The notes under the pieces were generated by a model that was given only the letters and a program-made list of their open reading frames with translations, ran no database searches and had not been told where the DNA came from. A stretch of 64,000 nucleotides of DNA from Desulfovibrionaceae bacterium (GTDB taxonomy: Bacteria; Desulfobacterota; Desulfovibrionia; Desulfovibrionales; Desulfovibrionaceae). The stretch is taken from positions 61,986 to 125,985 of the forward strand of contig JACCQO010000007.1 in assembly GCA_015709205.1 (NCBI GenBank). The letters are read 5' to 3'. This document shows positions 26,892 to 33,878 of the stretch, one piece after another. Every line of letters begins with the position of its first letter. Within the stretch, counting starts at the first letter, position 1. Position numbers and translations under genes: made by a program.

Positions 26892-27842
26892 ATGTACGAC
26901 TACGAAACTTATGACGAAGGCATGTCTAACATCTACGCCCCGAAAGAACCTGTCACTCCCAGGATCGGAGACATCAGCACCAATGGTCCTGGCATGACCT
27001 GTGATTCCTCCGGTCGCCTGACCATCCACCATGAGCCGACCACGTATGACGTATGGGAGGAACAGCAGAAGGCCAGGAGCAACGGAGCGCACTACCTTGA
27101 TACCGCCCGTACCGCTTTCGGCACTCCCATTATGGGCCGTGACGGTCTGACAGAGGATTCTATCGTTACCCTTCGGGATGGCACGGAGGCCAGGGTAAAG
27201 GACATGGTTGCCGCTGGCATCCTGACCAAGAACCCTGACGGTACGTTCACCGAAGCCACCTCTCCCAACTCCTCCCAGGAAAAGCCCTCTCAGGACACCC
27301 CTGAAAGTCGTGAGGAGCTTCTCGATGAAGGTAACGAGAAGATGCTTCATGCGCTCGGAAGCATGGTCGATGAGTCCACCATCTTCGGCGCGTTAGATCG
27401 TATTGCCGCCGGGGATGACATTGAAAACTACATCGGTCGTGCCGCCTCCCAGGTAGGCAAAGAGCCTGGAGAGATGTCAGCGATCGTGAGCAACCTTCGC
27501 TCTCAATTTGAATCCCAGGCATACAAGGCCGTGTCTGACATGGGCATTGACCCTGACGAATGTTTTGAATGGGTCCGAGAGAATATGCCCAGAGAGCTTC
27601 ATCAAGCTATCATGGACCATGCCGTGAGCCGTACCACTGCCGGATACAAGGCCCTCGCCGGGGAGTTCATGGCAGACCTGGATAAGGTGAACCCTGAGGC
27701 AATCCTGAACGCTGACCTTGGGGAAGGTATCCTGGAGGCTCGACAGGTGGGCAATGAGATTGTCCTCAAGACGGCCTCTCAGGGTGAGATCACCTGGAAG
27801 ACGGCGGTGAAGATGGGAATTGTCAAGGTCTCTGGAAAATAA
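26892..27842 (+). CDS. Hypothetical phage protein, acidic
   Basis: A 316-residue acidic protein. Residues 1-40 are Tyr/Pro-rich, the centre (about 115-145) is a Ser/Glu/Pro linker, and the C-terminal half is helical. T7-like scaffold proteins have a similar acidic helical composition, but I see no motif that proves it. GGAG precedes the ATG. It is the largest gene of the block. Confidence 0.6.
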   Translation: MYDYETYDEGMSNIYAPKEPVTPRIGDISTNGPGMTCDSSGRLTIHHEPTTYDVWEEQQKARSNGAHYLDTARTAFGTPIMGRDGLTEDSIVTLRDGTEARVKDMVAAGILTKNPDGTFTEATSPNSSQEKPSQDTPESREELLDEGNEKMLHALGSMVDESTIFGALDRIAAGDDIENYIGRAASQVGKEPGEMSAIVSNLRSQFESQAYKAVSDMGIDPDECFEWVRENMPRELHQAIMDHAVSRTTAGYKALAGEFMADLDKVNPEAILNADLGEGILEARQVGNEIVLKTASQGEITWKTAVKMGIVKVSGK

Positions 27843-27868
27843 CGTAACCCCACGAATAGGAGTAAATC

Positions 27869-28084
27869 ATGCCTGATACCACCAAGTCTGAAACCACCAT
27901 CGTTCATTCTACCCTGCCCACCACCAACCTGGAAGTCACCGTGAAAGGGGCCACCAAGAGCATTGCCGTAGAACGCCGTGGGGACGGCTCGGTTGCCTTC
28001 ACTGACAAGCACGGCGTGAAGTACGTGTTTCAGTACAACTACGAGCTTGCCCAGTTCTTCAAGATGCTTGCAGAATTGGAGTAG
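27869..28084 (+). CDS. Hypothetical small phage protein
   Basis: A 71-residue protein preceded by GGAG, the last of the plus-strand block. It has alternating beta-type sequence (LEVTVKGATKSIAVERRGDGSVAFTD) and a C-terminal helix. Unknown function. A strong terminator follows immediately. Confidence 0.6.
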   Translation: MPDTTKSETTIVHSTLPTTNLEVTVKGATKSIAVERRGDGSVAFTDKHGVKYVFQYNYELAQFFKMLAELE

Positions 28085-28091
28085 ATGAACG

Positions 28092-28126
28092 GGAGGGGTG
28101 GCATAGTCTGCCCCTCCTTTTTTTTT
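28092..28126 (+). terminator. Terminator of the phage gene block
   Basis: GGAGGGG...CCCCTCC with an inner GCA/TGC pair, followed by nine T residues, 7 nt after the last gene. Confidence 0.9.
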
Positions 28127-28135
28127 CAACCTTTG

Positions 28136-28331
28136 AACCGTGGTGATAATCGCCACGGTTGAACCGTGCGGGTAAAGTGAACGGTTGAGTGTTCCGTAAC
28201 CGAAATGGTGACGGTAGGTGTGGGCAAAAGGACCACGCCTGAGAGCATCGTGGGGGAAATGCCCACGGTGCTTGTTTCAGTCGTGACGGAAATCATCACA
28301 CCTCAAGTCCTACGTTGAGGAAATCTCAACG
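28136..28331. other. Cluster of hairpins, possible origin, packaging site or RNA
   Basis: Within 200 nt are three strong inverted repeats: AACCGTGG/CCACGGTT (28136-28160), AGCATCGTGGG/CCCACGGTGCT (28244-28272) and CGTTGAG/CTCAACG (28313-28331); the last two both have GGAAAT in the loop. TTGAACCGTG is also directly repeated (28134, 28159). The remaining stretch to 28698 has no credible gene. Confidence 0.5.
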
Positions 28332-28698
28332 CAGCTTCCCGGATTGTTTTGACTGAAAAATCTGAGACGCTTTACGATATACTCAAAAAACCGCTTCCCC
28401 CCGGTGGGGTCCGTCGCTGCCCTACAGGAGCCAGGAGGCGACGACAGGTGAACGATGGGCAGGGAGGGTCTTACCAGCGGGGAGGCGGGGAGGGATGGAT
28501 AGGTTCAGTAATCCTGAATCCATTCGAAGGGAGTCATCAGTAATGACACCCTATGCTATACATAGGTCAATGGACAGGGAGTTAAACAACGGTTGCAGTT
28601 GAATGAATACTCCCGCCAACCCGAACAATATTCAAAGGGAGACGCAAAACACGGCTATCGTGTCTACTGAGCACATAGGACATATAACCACCTCTGTC

Positions 28699-29250
28699 TC
28701 AGCGGAAGACACCCCAGGACACCTTGAGCATCCCTGCCAGGAGCATCGGCTTGAAACGCTGCATGTCGTTGGTCAGATTCTCAGTGCAGATGACCTTGGG
28801 ACGCGCTTCGGCCAGGGCCTTGTTCTTCTCAGCGATCTCCAGGTTCTTCTGCTCGATGACATCAGCCATCTCACGGAGCCAGGACGGATCGGCCATCTGC
28901 TTGTTCACATAGGCACCGTGCTTGCGGATCGAGGGGAGGACTTCGGAAGTCACCCACTTCTTGAACTTCTTGGCCTCGGGCTTGCGGGAGCGGAGGACCA
29001 GGGAGTACAGGCCGGACTCATTGATGATTACGATGGGCCGACCAGGAGACATACCTACCTCGGTTCTAGCGAGGTAGCATTTTTCGTCCTCATCGAGGTT
29101 GGCATCCTTAATGTCGGTACCAAGAGCGTCACACACATCCTTGGCGACGAACCAGATTTCACCATCGTCACCTTTGAGGACACGAACGATTCCAAAGAGT
29201 TCATGGGTGAACTGTGCCGGGGTCATCTTGTCAAATTTGTTCTTGCTCAT
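28699..29250 (-). CDS. BRO-family antirepressor-like protein
   Basis: A 183-residue protein with a BRO-N domain at residues about 10-110 (VRVLKGDDGEIWFVAKDVCDALG, YLARTEVG, IVIINESGLYSLVLRSRKPEAKKFKKWVTSEVLPSIRKHG written in parts: INESGLYSLVLRSRKPEA and FKKWVTSEVLPSIRKHG). A short C-terminal coiled coil (IEQKNLEIAEKNKALAE) follows but no KilAC domain. AGGAG precedes the ATG at 29250. It probably binds DNA or antagonises a repressor. It lies at the end of the minus-strand half of the element. Confidence 0.75.
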   Translation of the reverse strand: MSKNKFDKMTPAQFTHELFGIVRVLKGDDGEIWFVAKDVCDALGTDIKDANLDEDEKCYLARTEVGMSPGRPIVIINESGLYSLVLRSRKPEAKKFKKWVTSEVLPSIRKHGAYVNKQMADPSWLREMADVIEQKNLEIAEKNKALAEARPKVICTENLTNDMQRFKPMLLAGMLKVSWGVFR

Positions 29251-29345
29251 TTCTTGTTTCTCCTTTCTGTTTGATTCCTTCAAAACGAGAAAAGGACAGG
29301 CCAACCTAATGACCTGTCCCTCTCGTGTGCTGATAATGCAATACC

Positions 29346-29380
29346 CAAAAAGCAAGCCCCCACTGGGTCCGTGAGGGCTT
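29346..29380 (-). terminator. Terminator of the Zn-ribbon/Hsp20 unit
   Basis: AAGCCC-c-CAC-N7-GTG-a-GGGCTT, with an A run (plus strand) that gives a U run in minus-strand RNA. It also has TTTTG on the other side, so it may act both ways. Confidence 0.65.
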
Positions 29381-29427
29381 TTGTTAGGAGGCCTACACAA
29401 CCTCGACCATAGGGTTGTTAGGGTTGA

Positions 29428-29604
29428 TTATTGATACGAAGATTCTGCCGTCATAGAAGCGTAAGCTGTTTGCAGTATCTGTTGAAGTGGGTCTTCTCCA
29501 TCGGGTACTGGGATAGCTCTGCTCTGGCACCGTGGGCAAAGCGTATCATGAATCAAGTCATCCTGAGTTCCAACCCATTCACAGTTTAGACATCTGTAGT
29601 CCAT
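29428..29604 (-). CDS. Small zinc-ribbon protein
   Basis: A 58-residue protein with CLNCEW and CPRCQ, two CxxC pairs about 17 residues apart that form a rubredoxin-type or zinc-ribbon knuckle. The ATG at 29604 is preceded by GGAG; a longer in-phase frame adds nothing recognisable. It lies 54 nt after the Hsp20 gene and shares its terminator, so it may be a partner of that chaperone. Confidence 0.6.
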   Translation of the reverse strand: MDYRCLNCEWVGTQDDLIHDTLCPRCQSRAIPVPDGEDPLQQILQTAYASMTAESSYQ

Positions 29605-29658
29605 GTGTTTCTCCGGCCTACGTGAGATTACGGTTAAGACCAATGTTAGCCCTGACGA

Positions 29659-30231
29659 TTAGTCTGAAGCAGAACTGTCGATAGCTATTTTACGGGAATT
29701 ACTCTCGACAGTTTTCATCCTTGGCATGGTGATGCAGAGTACGCCCTTCTTCAACTTGGCGTTTATGTTGTCCTTATCGGCATCATCAGGAACGTCCAGA
29801 ACTCTTCGGAATGAACCATAGGAGCGTTCAACACGATAGTAGCCTTTGTCTTCCTTCTTTTCTTCGTGCTTCTTTTCGGCAGAGAGGATCAGCACGTTGT
29901 CTTTAAGCTCAACAGACAAATCCTTTTCTTCAATGCCAGGAAGCTCGGCTTCAATGACGTACTCTTTATCCGTACCGTAGACATCCACTTTGGGCTTGAT
30001 GGCGGCTTTGCCAAGCATGGGTTCAGCCATGTCGAACAAACGCCTGGGCGACGGCATACCGAAGCCAGAGAACATGGAATCAACCATTCGATCAAATTCC
30101 GCATGGAAACGGTCAAGGGGAGAAGCGTATCCTTGTACGCCCTGTTCCGTTTGTTTAACCGGAAGGGTCCTTTCGTGTTCGCTTTCCTTCTTGAACCAAT
30201 TCCAGGGATTCAGCTTGGTAGAAATGCTCAT
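29659..30231 (-). CDS. Small heat shock protein Hsp20 (copy 1)
   Basis: A 190-residue ATP-independent holdase chaperone. The alpha-crystallin domain spans about 75-180 (KVDVYGTDKEYVIEAELPGIEEKDLSVELKDN in parts: EYVIEAELPGIEEKDLSVEL, YYRVERSYGSFRRVLDVP), with GVLCITMPR near the C-terminus. The N-terminal arm is long (about 75 residues). It has its own promoter and lies between phage genes, as cargo. It differs considerably from copy 2, so the two are not a recent duplication. Confidence 0.95.
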   Translation of the reverse strand: MSISTKLNPWNWFKKESEHERTLPVKQTEQGVQGYASPLDRFHAEFDRMVDSMFSGFGMPSPRRLFDMAEPMLGKAAIKPKVDVYGTDKEYVIEAELPGIEEKDLSVELKDNVLILSAEKKHEEKKEDKGYYRVERSYGSFRRVLDVPDDADKDNINAKLKKGVLCITMPRMKTVESNSRKIAIDSSASD

Positions 30232-30274
30232 AGCATCCTCCTTGAAAGTGTTAAAGTTATGGTTAGCTGTTCAA

Positions 30275-30302
30275 TGAATAAATCAAGTTTATTGTGAGTC
30301 AA
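30275..30302 (-). promoter_or_regulatory. Promoter of Hsp20 copy 1
   Basis: On the minus strand TTGACT (plus 30297-30302), 16 bp, TATTCA (plus 30275-30280), 44 nt before the start codon. It is of sigma-70 type; I see no CIRCE or sigma-32 signature. Confidence 0.6.
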
Positions 30303-30358
30303 GAGATGCGCTATATTTTTTTGTAGCTGTTTATACGTGCTGGCGACGCTGAACAATT

Positions 30359-30517
30359 CTAGCTGGTTACGTCATCCTCCTCCAGGGCGACTTCGGCTGG
30401 CCCTTGCTCGACGTGAAGGGTCCAGAAGCCGTCGCCCCAGTGGGTTGCTTTTTCTTCTCGGGCAGCGATCTGGTAGGCGAGGATGTCACCGTCGATGATG
30501 ACTACTCGGTCCAGCAT
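30359..30517 (-). CDS. Truncated phage protein (N-terminal IDGDILAY fragment)
   Basis: A 52-residue ORF whose ATG overlaps the stop of the KilA-N gene (TAATG), so it is translationally coupled. MLDRVVIIDGDILAYQIAA, then HWGDGFWTLHVEQG, looks like the N-terminus of a podophage exonuclease/nuclease-like protein that normally runs much longer. It ends at a TAG and is followed by the Hsp20 unit, which suggests that cargo insertion cut the gene. The small size and lack of remaining catalytic residues make it a remnant. Confidence 0.5.
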   Translation of the reverse strand: MLDRVVIIDGDILAYQIAAREEKATHWGDGFWTLHVEQGPAEVALEEDDVTS

Positions 30518-31254
30518 TACGCTGCCTCCCGGTGCTGCAAGACCATACCGAAGGGACCAGCGATAGCTTTTACAGCCTGTGCCAGTTCCTTGCGGTCAAC
30601 GTAGCCTTCTGCTGCGAGACGATCTTTGAGCAGAGCTTCACACGCATCGACCACACGCAGCTCGGTCTCGGTCATACCGTCCCTGGCGATCTTCACGCCA
30701 CGCTCCTTACTGAGTTGCTTGGCATCCTTACCAAACAGAAGCGAGTACATCTGGTTGGTGAAGCGGGAGTAGTCGCGCTGACCAGGGTCATCGAGTACAC
30801 GCGCCACAGTTGTGGTGAGACCGTTGCGGGTCACAGTCCCTTTGAGTCGTGCCTCGATCTGAGCCTCGGTCATACCCATACGGCGATACCGATTCACAGC
30901 ACGATCAATCGCTTTGGACGGGTCGATCTCTTCCTCAATGTATCGCTTGATGATCTTGTTGGCAGCGATGTGGAACTCAGGAGAGAGATACTTGGCGTAG
31001 GCCAAGGCGATCTGCCAGTGACCGAAGGTGCCGCCGTAGCGACCCTTGGTGATTTTCAAAAGGTCAGATTCCTGACTTTTAAACTCCTTCGCCAGGGAAG
31101 ATATGAAGTCCTTGGCTCCTTCGTTAGTAAGCCACTTAACAGGCTTGTTACGTTCGACACCACCAGCGGCTTTCCACAGCGAGGTCAGGTTCACCAGTTC
31201 TCCGTCGAAACAAATCTCGACGCCGTTGATGGTAGCGGGGACGGGTGTGTTCAT
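30517..31254 (-). CDS. KilA-N domain antirepressor-like protein
   Basis: A 245-residue protein. Residues about 1-115 form a KilA-N DNA-binding domain (ICFDGELVNLTSLWKAAGG, WLTNEGAKDFISSL, GTFGHWQIALAYAKYLSPEF). The C-terminal half contains IDRAVNRYRRMGMTEAQIEARL and SRFTNQMYSLLFGKDAKQL, a region seen after KilA-N in phages. I chose the ATG at 31254 with AGGAAG upstream. The frame is open upstream through the 41-bp repeat (MEHLLPDLGLEEEVLT), so an ATG at 31305 is possible. Confidence 0.75.
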   Translation of the reverse strand: MNTPVPATINGVEICFDGELVNLTSLWKAAGGVERNKPVKWLTNEGAKDFISSLAKEFKSQESDLLKITKGRYGGTFGHWQIALAYAKYLSPEFHIAANKIIKRYIEEEIDPSKAIDRAVNRYRRMGMTEAQIEARLKGTVTRNGLTTTVARVLDDPGQRDYSRFTNQMYSLLFGKDAKQLSKERGVKIARDGMTETELRVVDACEALLKDRLAAEGYVDRKELAQAVKAIAGPFGMVLQHREAA

Positions 31255-31276
31255 AGTCAGAACTTCTTCCTCAAGT

Positions 31277-31317
31277 CCCAGGTCAGGCAGGAGGTGTTCC
31301 ATGCCAGACTTCTTGGC
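31277..31317 (-). repeat. 41-bp perfect repeat (copy 2), inverted relative to copy 1
   Basis: Reverse complement of 23095-23135, base for base. It sits just upstream of, and in frame with, the KilA-N gene. Confidence 0.95.
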
Positions 31318-31378
31318 GATCTCACGAACGGTGGATTCGTCATAGAAGTAGAGAAGCTGGCTAGATTCCCGTCGTTTC

Positions 31379-31395
31379 CTACAGAAAATCTGTAG
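31379..31395. promoter_or_regulatory. 17-bp palindrome upstream of the KilA-N gene
   Basis: CTACAGA-AAA-TCTGTAG, a perfect inverted repeat with a 3-bp centre, in the region between the divergent KilA-N and resolvase genes. It is a likely operator for a repressor of the element. The remainder of 31396-31620 shows no gene. Confidence 0.45.
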
Positions 31396-31624
31396 TAAAA
31401 ATAACCAAAGCACAAAATGAAGCCTGTCTATGCCGAGGGCAGTCTAAAAATAATATGCCACAGATTTTATGGAGAATTTGCATAGAGGAATCTAGTCCTC
31501 CTTATTCTCAACTCTTCACTCTAGCTATGCTTGGTTGTCTCATTTGAGTGTACCCTACTGAAACACTCGACACGCTCCAGGATTCAACGGTTTTCGTGTC
31601 ACAATAGACTTGCTTTATTTTTTA

Positions 31625-31653
31625 TTGACACGATTCTCATTTAGGTCTAGGCT
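31625..31653 (+). promoter_or_regulatory. Promoter of the resolvase gene
   Basis: Consensus TTGACA (31625-31630), 17 bp, TAGGCT (31648-31653), 35 nt before the start codon. Confidence 0.5.
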
Positions 31654-31688
31654 CAATCGCAACACGACATTGAACCACTGGAGGGACC

Positions 31689-32240
31689 ATGAGCAAGAAC
31701 ATTGGATACATCCGAGTCAGCACGGTAGATCAGAACACCGACCGCCAGCTTGACGGGGTAGAACTCGACAAGCGGTATGAGGACAAGATCAGCGGAGCCA
31801 GCACCAAGAGGCCGCAACTCCAAGCATGTCTCGACTACCTCCGTGACGGTGACACGCTCCACGTTCACAGTATGGACCGCCTCGCCAGGAGCATGAGGGA
31901 CATTGAAGACCTCGTGAAGGAACTCACCGGGAGAGGCGTTACCGTCCGTTTCCACAAGGAAGGCTGGACGTTCTCCGGGAAGATGGATGCTACCCAAACG
32001 CTCCTTTTCCAGATGCTTGGGGCTGTCGCGCAGTTTGAGCGGTCGATCATCAGGGAGCGTCAGGCCGAGGGAATAGCAAAGGCCAAGGCCGCAGGGAAGT
32101 ACAAGGGCAGGAAGCCCACGCTGTCACCTGAACAGGTCCAGGAGATCAAGGAAAAGGTGGCGGCAGGAGCGGAGAAGAAGGCCCTGGCGCAGGAGTACGG
32201 GGTTAGCCGTCAGACGCTCTACCGTGCTATTGCCAACTGA
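31689..32240 (+). CDS. Serine recombinase (resolvase/invertase family)
   Basis: A 183-residue small serine recombinase. The catalytic domain (1-140) has GYIRVSTVDQN with nucleophile Ser11, and the Arg pair in HSMDRLARS. The E helix (AVAQFERSIIRERQAEGIAKAK) leads to a C-terminal helix-turn-helix (KALAQEYGVSRQTLYRAI). All parts are intact. Its target is unclear: it could resolve or invert sites such as the 41-bp repeats that face each other in the element. GGAGG precedes the start. Confidence 0.92.
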   Translation: MSKNIGYIRVSTVDQNTDRQLDGVELDKRYEDKISGASTKRPQLQACLDYLRDGDTLHVHSMDRLARSMRDIEDLVKELTGRGVTVRFHKEGWTFSGKMDATQTLLFQMLGAVAQFERSIIRERQAEGIAKAKAAGKYKGRKPTLSPEQVQEIKEKVAAGAEKKALAQEYGVSRQTLYRAIAN

Positions 32241-32351
32241 GAACTATTTTCATTTATCTGTGTCATTCATCCAGTGACCGGGAAGAACAAAATGAAAGGC
32301 GGCAGGGAGAACCCATACCGCCAGTCATAAGGTTAATAAGGGGGAAGGAGC

Positions 32352-32843
32352 TTATTGTTTTTTAGACTCTTTGGCCTCGATTGCCGGAGTCGTTTGGATT
32401 TCGATTTTCCGAGCCTTGTATTTTTCCGGCTTGGGCAGTGAGATCGTCAGTACGCCCTTGTCGTATGAAGCGGATACGTCTCCATCAGCCACGCTCGGAG
32501 GCAGTCGGAATGCTCGGGTAAACGAACCGTAGCTTCGTTCGGAACGGTGATACCTGTTTTCTTTCGCGTCACCTTCGAATTTCTTCTCGCCCTTGATGGT
32601 CAACAGGCCGTTTTCCAGGGTGATCTCAACATCGGAAGGATCAACGCCAGGAAGCTCGGCAGTCAACATCACGTGGTCATCGTTTTCCGAGATTTCCACT
32701 GCGGGAAAGAGGCCTTCATGACGACGGGTGTTTATTCCGTCAAGAGAGTCACGCCAGAACTCCTCAAAGAAGCTGGCGATATCAAAAGGCCCATGATTAA
32801 CAAATCCGGTCAGATTTTTAGCAGGTGAATACTTGCTAAGCAT
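32352..32843 (-). CDS. Small heat shock protein Hsp20 (copy 2)
   Basis: A 163-residue Hsp20. The alpha-crystallin domain spans about 45-145 (AVEISENDDHVMLTAELPGV, LTIKGEKKFEG, YHRSERSYGSFTRAFRLP, GVLTISLPK), ending in a Lys-rich tail. It resembles the class of Hsp20 common in deltaproteobacteria. It has a separate strong promoter. It is convergent with the resolvase and lies about 240 nt inside attR, a typical cargo position. Confidence 0.95.
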   Translation of the reverse strand: MLSKYSPAKNLTGFVNHGPFDIASFFEEFWRDSLDGINTRRHEGLFPAVEISENDDHVMLTAELPGVDPSDVEITLENGLLTIKGEKKFEGDAKENRYHRSERSYGSFTRAFRLPPSVADGDVSASYDKGVLTISLPKPEKYKARKIEIQTTPAIEAKESKKQ

Positions 32844-32899
32844 GACAATACCTCCTGATATATTGTTTGGTTAAAGGGTTAAAGAGGCTTATGCGACTA

Positions 32900-32927
32900 T
32901 TAATAAATCAGCCGAAAAAGTTGTCAA
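32900..32927 (-). promoter_or_regulatory. Promoter of Hsp20 copy 2
   Basis: On the minus strand TTGACA (plus 32922-32927), 16 bp, TATTAA (plus 32900-32905). It is almost consensus, so expression without stress is likely. It shares its 16-bp spacing with the copy 1 promoter. Confidence 0.7.
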
Positions 32928-33003
32928 CATCTCCATGTGAATTTTTTTGTGAAAAAGTAACGTGGGCTTTGTGCTGAGAAAGGAGCCATCATCCTCTTGT
33001 CAA

Positions 33004-33028
33004 CTGCTCCCCAAACTGCTACACCAAG
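33004..33028 (+). repeat. Direct repeat near attR (copy 2)
   Basis: ctgctccccaaactgctacaccaag is written here in two parts as ctgctcccca and aactgctacaccaag; the second part is identical to 21112-21126 near attL. Confidence 0.6.
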
Positions 33029-33085
33029 ACATCGGAAGCAGATATAAAAAGTCAATAATTCCGAGGGTTGCATAGCGAAAAGCGG

Positions 33086-33105
33086 GAATCCCACCCTCTC
33101 CGCCA
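33086..33105 (+). repeat. attR: 20-bp attachment repeat
   Basis: gaatcccaccctctccgcca, identical to the tRNA-Ser 3' end. Only the last 20 tRNA bases are present, so this is the displaced original 3' end rather than a second tRNA. Confidence 0.95.
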
Positions 33106-33115
33106 GAAAACAATG

Positions 33116-33151
33116 AAGGGCTTCAGTCTGTCGGCTGACGCCCTTATTTTT
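33116..33151 (+). terminator. Displaced host terminator of tRNA-Ser
   Basis: AAGGGC with inner TCAG/CTGA and GCCCTT, followed by a T run, 10 nt past attR. Before integration it would have ended the tRNA-Ser transcript. Confidence 0.75.
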
Positions 33152-33317
33152 CTACCTATTCCCGGACCAGTCGAGCATCAAGCTAACTCCCAAAGCCGAT
33201 TGGCTCAAGTGGCAGGAGGAGAGACGGCGAGCCACTCAAATTCCTGCCCCCTACATCATCTTTTGCCCTCTTCTGGAAAAGGAGCCTGTGCCCCCGCGAG
33301 ACCATTGGAAACATCTA

Positions 33318-33662
33318 TCAGCGACCAGCTATTCCAAGGTCACGCTTCATTACCCTTTTGAGATTTTCATGGGCCACGCATCTAGCCTTATGATTTTCAT
33401 TGGAATCAATAATAGATTGAATCGCTGTTACGACGGAAGAACTGCCAACGAGCTCACATCGTATTTGCCAGTAGGCAAAATTTTTAGATGCGACAACAGA
33501 TGGATTCACTGCAGCTTGATGATAAGCCTCTAACAGTCCGACAAAGGCCTCTTTTTTTTCGTTGAATGCCAGTAGTCGCTTTTCACGGTGGACTGTCAAC
33601 CAGAATTGGACGATTGTCGCGACTAGCGCCCCAACTCCAAAAATAGACAGGTATTGCAGCAT
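33318..33662 (-). CDS. Hypothetical membrane-anchored protein
   Basis: A 114-residue protein with one N-terminal transmembrane helix (YLSIFGVGALVATIVQFWLTV), then a cytoplasmic helical part (HREKRLLAFNEKKEAFVGLLEAYHQAA). The ATG at 33662 has CAGGAG upstream. Its codon use is A+T-rich like the element, though it lies outside attR; it may be from an earlier insertion. Function unknown. Nothing is seen in 33663-33878. Confidence 0.55.
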   Translation of the reverse strand: MLQYLSIFGVGALVATIVQFWLTVHREKRLLAFNEKKEAFVGLLEAYHQAAVNPSVVASKNFAYWQIRCELVGSSSVVTAIQSIIDSNENHKARCVAHENLKRVMKRDLGIAGR

Positions 33663-33878
33663 ATTGACTTCTCCTGCGGTTTGAAATAGCAATCTGCATA
33701 CAGAAGGTGCAATCAGTTTGAGCTATAGACGGCGGACGCTGGGGTTAACGGTACGGGCGTTACGGCAGATCACTGAGGAGAAGGCGGTGGCAAGGAAAGC
33801 ACTGCTAGGCCTGCGGAGCACCTTGGCTCCCCTCGTGCAACGACGTGCAAACATATCTCCCCGCCAACCGGCCCGCCT

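Larger units (their letters stand above)
21030..33105. mobile_element. Integrative element in tRNA-Ser: T7-like phage satellite or reduced prophage with Hsp20 cargo
   Basis: The element is bounded by 20-bp perfect direct repeats (attL in the tRNA 3' end, attR at 33086), with a tyrosine integrase directly beside the tRNA. Base composition is clearly lower in G+C than both flanks. Contents: integrase, BFD-like protein, P22_AR_N, BRO and KilA-N antirepressor-type genes, a serine resolvase, a plus-strand block of phage genes including a probable small terminase and a gp14-like internal virion protein, two T3/T7-type phage promoters, a truncated phage gene and two Hsp20 genes. Capsid, portal, large terminase, tail and polymerase genes are absent. 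Confidence 0.9.

Noticed and set aside
28349..28543. 64-codon plus-strand frame after the hairpin cluster
   Set aside because: It starts at TTG without a ribosome binding site and has no recognisable character.
28603..29274. 223-codon plus-strand frame antisense to the BRO gene
   Set aside because: It is a His/Leu/Val-rich shadow of the clear BRO-N protein and has no ribosome binding site.
33086..33105. A second tRNA-Ser gene at attR
   Set aside because: Only the last 20 bases are duplicated; the preceding bases do not form a T arm or acceptor 5' strand.
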